A stretch of DNA of 64,000 nt from Paracoccaceae bacterium (GTDB taxonomy: Bacteria; Pseudomonadota; Alphaproteobacteria; Rhodobacterales; Rhodobacteraceae). Positions 62,445-64,000 of this stretch are shown in pieces. The notes beneath the pieces were generated by a model. The model had not been told where the DNA came from. It worked only from the letters and a program-made list of their open reading frames with translations, and ran no database searches. The stretch spans positions 62,001-126,000 of the forward strand of contig JAIXPH010000050.1 in assembly GCA_027486345.1 (NCBI GenBank), given 5' to 3'. A program made the translations under genes and the position numbers. The stretch's first letter is position 1. Each line of letters starts with the position of its first letter.

Positions 62445-62573
62445 CCCCGTTGCACAAATATCCTCCGGGGGAGTCGCGGCCCTTGCCGCGACCGGGGGGC
62501 GGACAGCCCCCCGCGCGCCCTTGGTCGCGCCTTGGCGCGGGCAAGGGCTTGTGGCTTGCGCGCCTTGGCGCGC
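62445..62573. repeat. Copy 2 of the 29-bp repeat followed by four hairpins
   Basis: The repeat occupies 62445-62473. Hairpins follow: GTCGCGGC/GCCGCGAC (62473-62492); GGGGGG/CCCCCC (62494-62512); CGCGCC-TT-GGCGCG (62526-62539) inside an outer GCCCTTG/CAAGGGC stem (62517-62548); and GCGCGCC-TT-GGCGCGC (62558-62573). The region fills the gap between convergent serB and pbpC. Confidence 0.65.
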
Positions 62574-62591
62574 GCCGCCGGATCACCGTCG

Positions 62592-64000
62592 TTACCTGAT
62601 CCGGATGGTGGACCGGGCCGACCGGCCCGCCGCGTCGATCACCGACAGGGTAACGAACCCGCGCGTGGTCAGGGGCAACATCGCCTCGCGCTGGCCCAGA
62701 CCCGTGACTGCGGGCAGGCCATCCACCAGCCATGAAAACGGGGCAATGCCGCCCTCGACCCGGACTTTCAGCCCGGCGGCCAGCGGCTCCAGCACCGCGC
62801 CCTCCGGCGGAAAGGTCAGCTTGGGCGCATCCTCCACCGCGAAGGCCGCCCCGCGCGGGCGAAAGCGTTGCAGGGGCGCGGGCAGTTGGGCATTGGCCAC
62901 AAGCAGCGTCGCGGGCGGGGCAGGGGGCTGTGGCTCCAGCTTCGGGGTCACCCGCGCGAAGGCCTGAAACAGCACGGGGGCGGCTACATCCGCGCCAAAG
63001 GCCCCGGGCACCGGCGTGCCATCGGCGCGGCCCATCCAGACCCCCACCACATGCCGCCCGTCAAAGCCGATGGCCCAGGCGTCGCGGTGGCCGTAGCTGG
63101 TGCCGGTCTTGTAGGCGAGGCGGTTTTCCGGCGCGCCGGGGGGCGGGGGCAGACCGGCAAGAATATCGCCGACTTGCCACGCCGCGATGTCGGACAGCAC
63201 CCGTGCGCCCGGCGGCGCATTCCCCTCCATCCGCCAGCGCAGCGGCAGGGCGGTGCCACCGCGCGCGATGGCGGCGTAAAGCTGCACCATGTCCTGCAAG
63301 CTGACACCCAACCCGCCCAAGGAAATCGCCAGCCCCGGATCATCCAGCGGGATGGCATAGCCCACCCGCGCCCGATCCAACGCCGCCAGCAGGCGGGCGG
63401 GTCCCAGCGCCTCGGTCAATGCCACCACGGGAATGTTCAGCGACATCTGCAATGCCTCCCGCACGCGGATGGTGCCGCGATACTGGCGGTCAAAGTTCTG
63501 CGGGGCGTAGGTGCCGAACCGCGTCGGGCGATCCTCGATCAGCGTTTCGGGATGGGCTAAGCCCTCGTCAAAGGCCAAGCCGTAGACCAGCGGTTTCAGC
63601 GTCGACCCCGGCGAGCGCAGCGCCCGCGTCATATCGACGAATCCCTGCCGCTGATCTGCCGTGAATGCCGCAGACCCCACCGAGGCAAGGATCTCGCCAT
63701 TGGCATGATCGGCCACGACGATGGCGATCTGCATCCGCTCGCCCATCGCAGCGACGCTATCGGCGGCGAGTTTCTCCAGTGCCACCTGCAAGCCCCGGTC
63801 AATTGTCAGCCGATGCGTCAGCGCCCCGGGCTGCTCGGCCCTGGCGCGATCCGCCAGATGCGGCGCAAGCGCGGGCACCGGGCGGCGCTGTGTCGGCACG
63901 GGTTCGGACCGCGCCACCGCCCCGGCATCCGCCGTCAGCACACCTGCGCCCACAGCACGGGCCAGCACGCGGTCCCGCGCCGCGGCGGCGGGGTGGCGGT
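62592..64000 (-). CDS. pbpC: Penicillin-binding protein 1C, C-terminal part (gene runs off the window)
   Basis: C-terminal portion (about 469 codons, open to the right edge) of a class A penicillin-binding protein of the PBP1C type. The transpeptidase motifs are complete: SxxK in SPGSTLKPLVYG, SLN in MSLNIPVV, and KTG in YKTGTSYGHRD. The C-terminal BiPBP_C beta domain (about the last 95 residues; PKLTFPPEGAVLEPL) identifies PBP1C. The first visible residues RHPAAAARDRVLARAV are the end of the glycosyltransferase-linker region; the transglycosylase lies outside. Expected in the inner membrane facing the periplasm. Confidence 0.92.
   Translation of the reverse strand, partial: RHPAAAARDRVLARAVGAGVLTADAGAVARSEPVPTQRRPVPALAPHLADRARAEQPGALTHRLTIDRGLQVALEKLAADSVAAMGERMQIAIVVADHANGEILASVGSAAFTADQRQGFVDMTRALRSPGSTLKPLVYGLAFDEGLAHPETLIEDRPTRFGTYAPQNFDRQYRGTIRVREALQMSLNIPVVALTEALGPARLLAALDRARVGYAIPLDDPGLAISLGGLGVSLQDMVQLYAAIARGGTALPLRWRMEGNAPPGARVLSDIAAWQVGDILAGLPPPPGAPENRLAYKTGTSYGHRDAWAIGFDGRHVVGVWMGRADGTPVPGAFGADVAAPVLFQAFARVTPKLEPQPPAPPATLLVANAQLPAPLQRFRPRGAAFAVEDAPKLTFPPEGAVLEPLAAGLKVRVEGGIAPFSWLVDGLPAVTGLGQREAMLPLTTRGFVTLSVIDAAGRSARSTIRIR

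Overview
The window is high-GC DNA with tightly packed genes and short intergenic gaps. Its gene content (Irr-type iron regulator, LPP20/FlgT-type flagellar genes with sigma-54 promoters, ScfR-type acyl-CoA regulator, Hint-domain protein) fits an alphaproteobacterium of the Rhodobacterales (Rhodobacter/Paracoccus relatives). I saw no rRNA, tRNA, CRISPR array, insertion sequence or prophage. It reads as chromosome with a few accessory pieces.

Layout. 1-4 kb: Irr regulator, a secreted fasciclin-domain protein and a PA14-containing family 3 beta-glucosidase. 3.8-9.6 kb: a ScfR-family regulator divergent from a four-gene operon for serine-glyoxylate aminotransferase, malyl-CoA lyase and both malate thiokinase subunits. 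Together these split malate into acetyl-CoA and glyoxylate and turn glyoxylate into glycine; the run ends in a strong terminator. 9.8-15.2 kb: YflT-like stress protein, RsgA, a GST, a coupled micro-operon (small serine hydrolase plus two 46-residue membrane proteins) and a DNA methyltransferase joined to an Mrr-like domain, with an AT-richer centre. 15.4-20.1 kb: a five-gene flavin monooxygenase/ABC-importer operon, probably for an organosulfur compound. 20.2-33 kb: PhnA, a YcaQ-type DNA glycosylase, dapD and dapE, a LOG protein, a Hint-like protein, RNase R and ZapE.

33-41.6 kb is a flagellar region. Two sigma-54 promoters face away from each other and drive flhA-flhF-fliA leftwards and flgP-flgT-flgA-flgM-(DUF2802-like) rightwards. 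Sigma-28-like sites precede flgM and a GAF-like gene convergent with fliA. This predicts a loop in which sigma-54 makes FliA and FlgM, and FliA then feeds back on flgM. A hybrid histidine kinase follows.

44-50.6 kb holds a three-gene operon: a DUF2126 protein with a transglutaminase domain, an ATP-grasp/alpha-E fusion, and a second transglutaminase. The catalytic triads are intact and the biological role is unknown. This is the best candidate for an undescribed system. 50.7-64 kb: D-amino-acid dehydrogenase with an unusual leader, a KefB-like antiporter without an RCK domain, a TSUP exporter, thiolase, MFS transporter, phosphatase, the serine pathway genes serA, serC and serB, and the C-terminal part of a PBP1C running off the right edge. 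A 29-bp repeat occurs near 57.95 and 62.46 kb, and the second copy leads into a row of hairpins.
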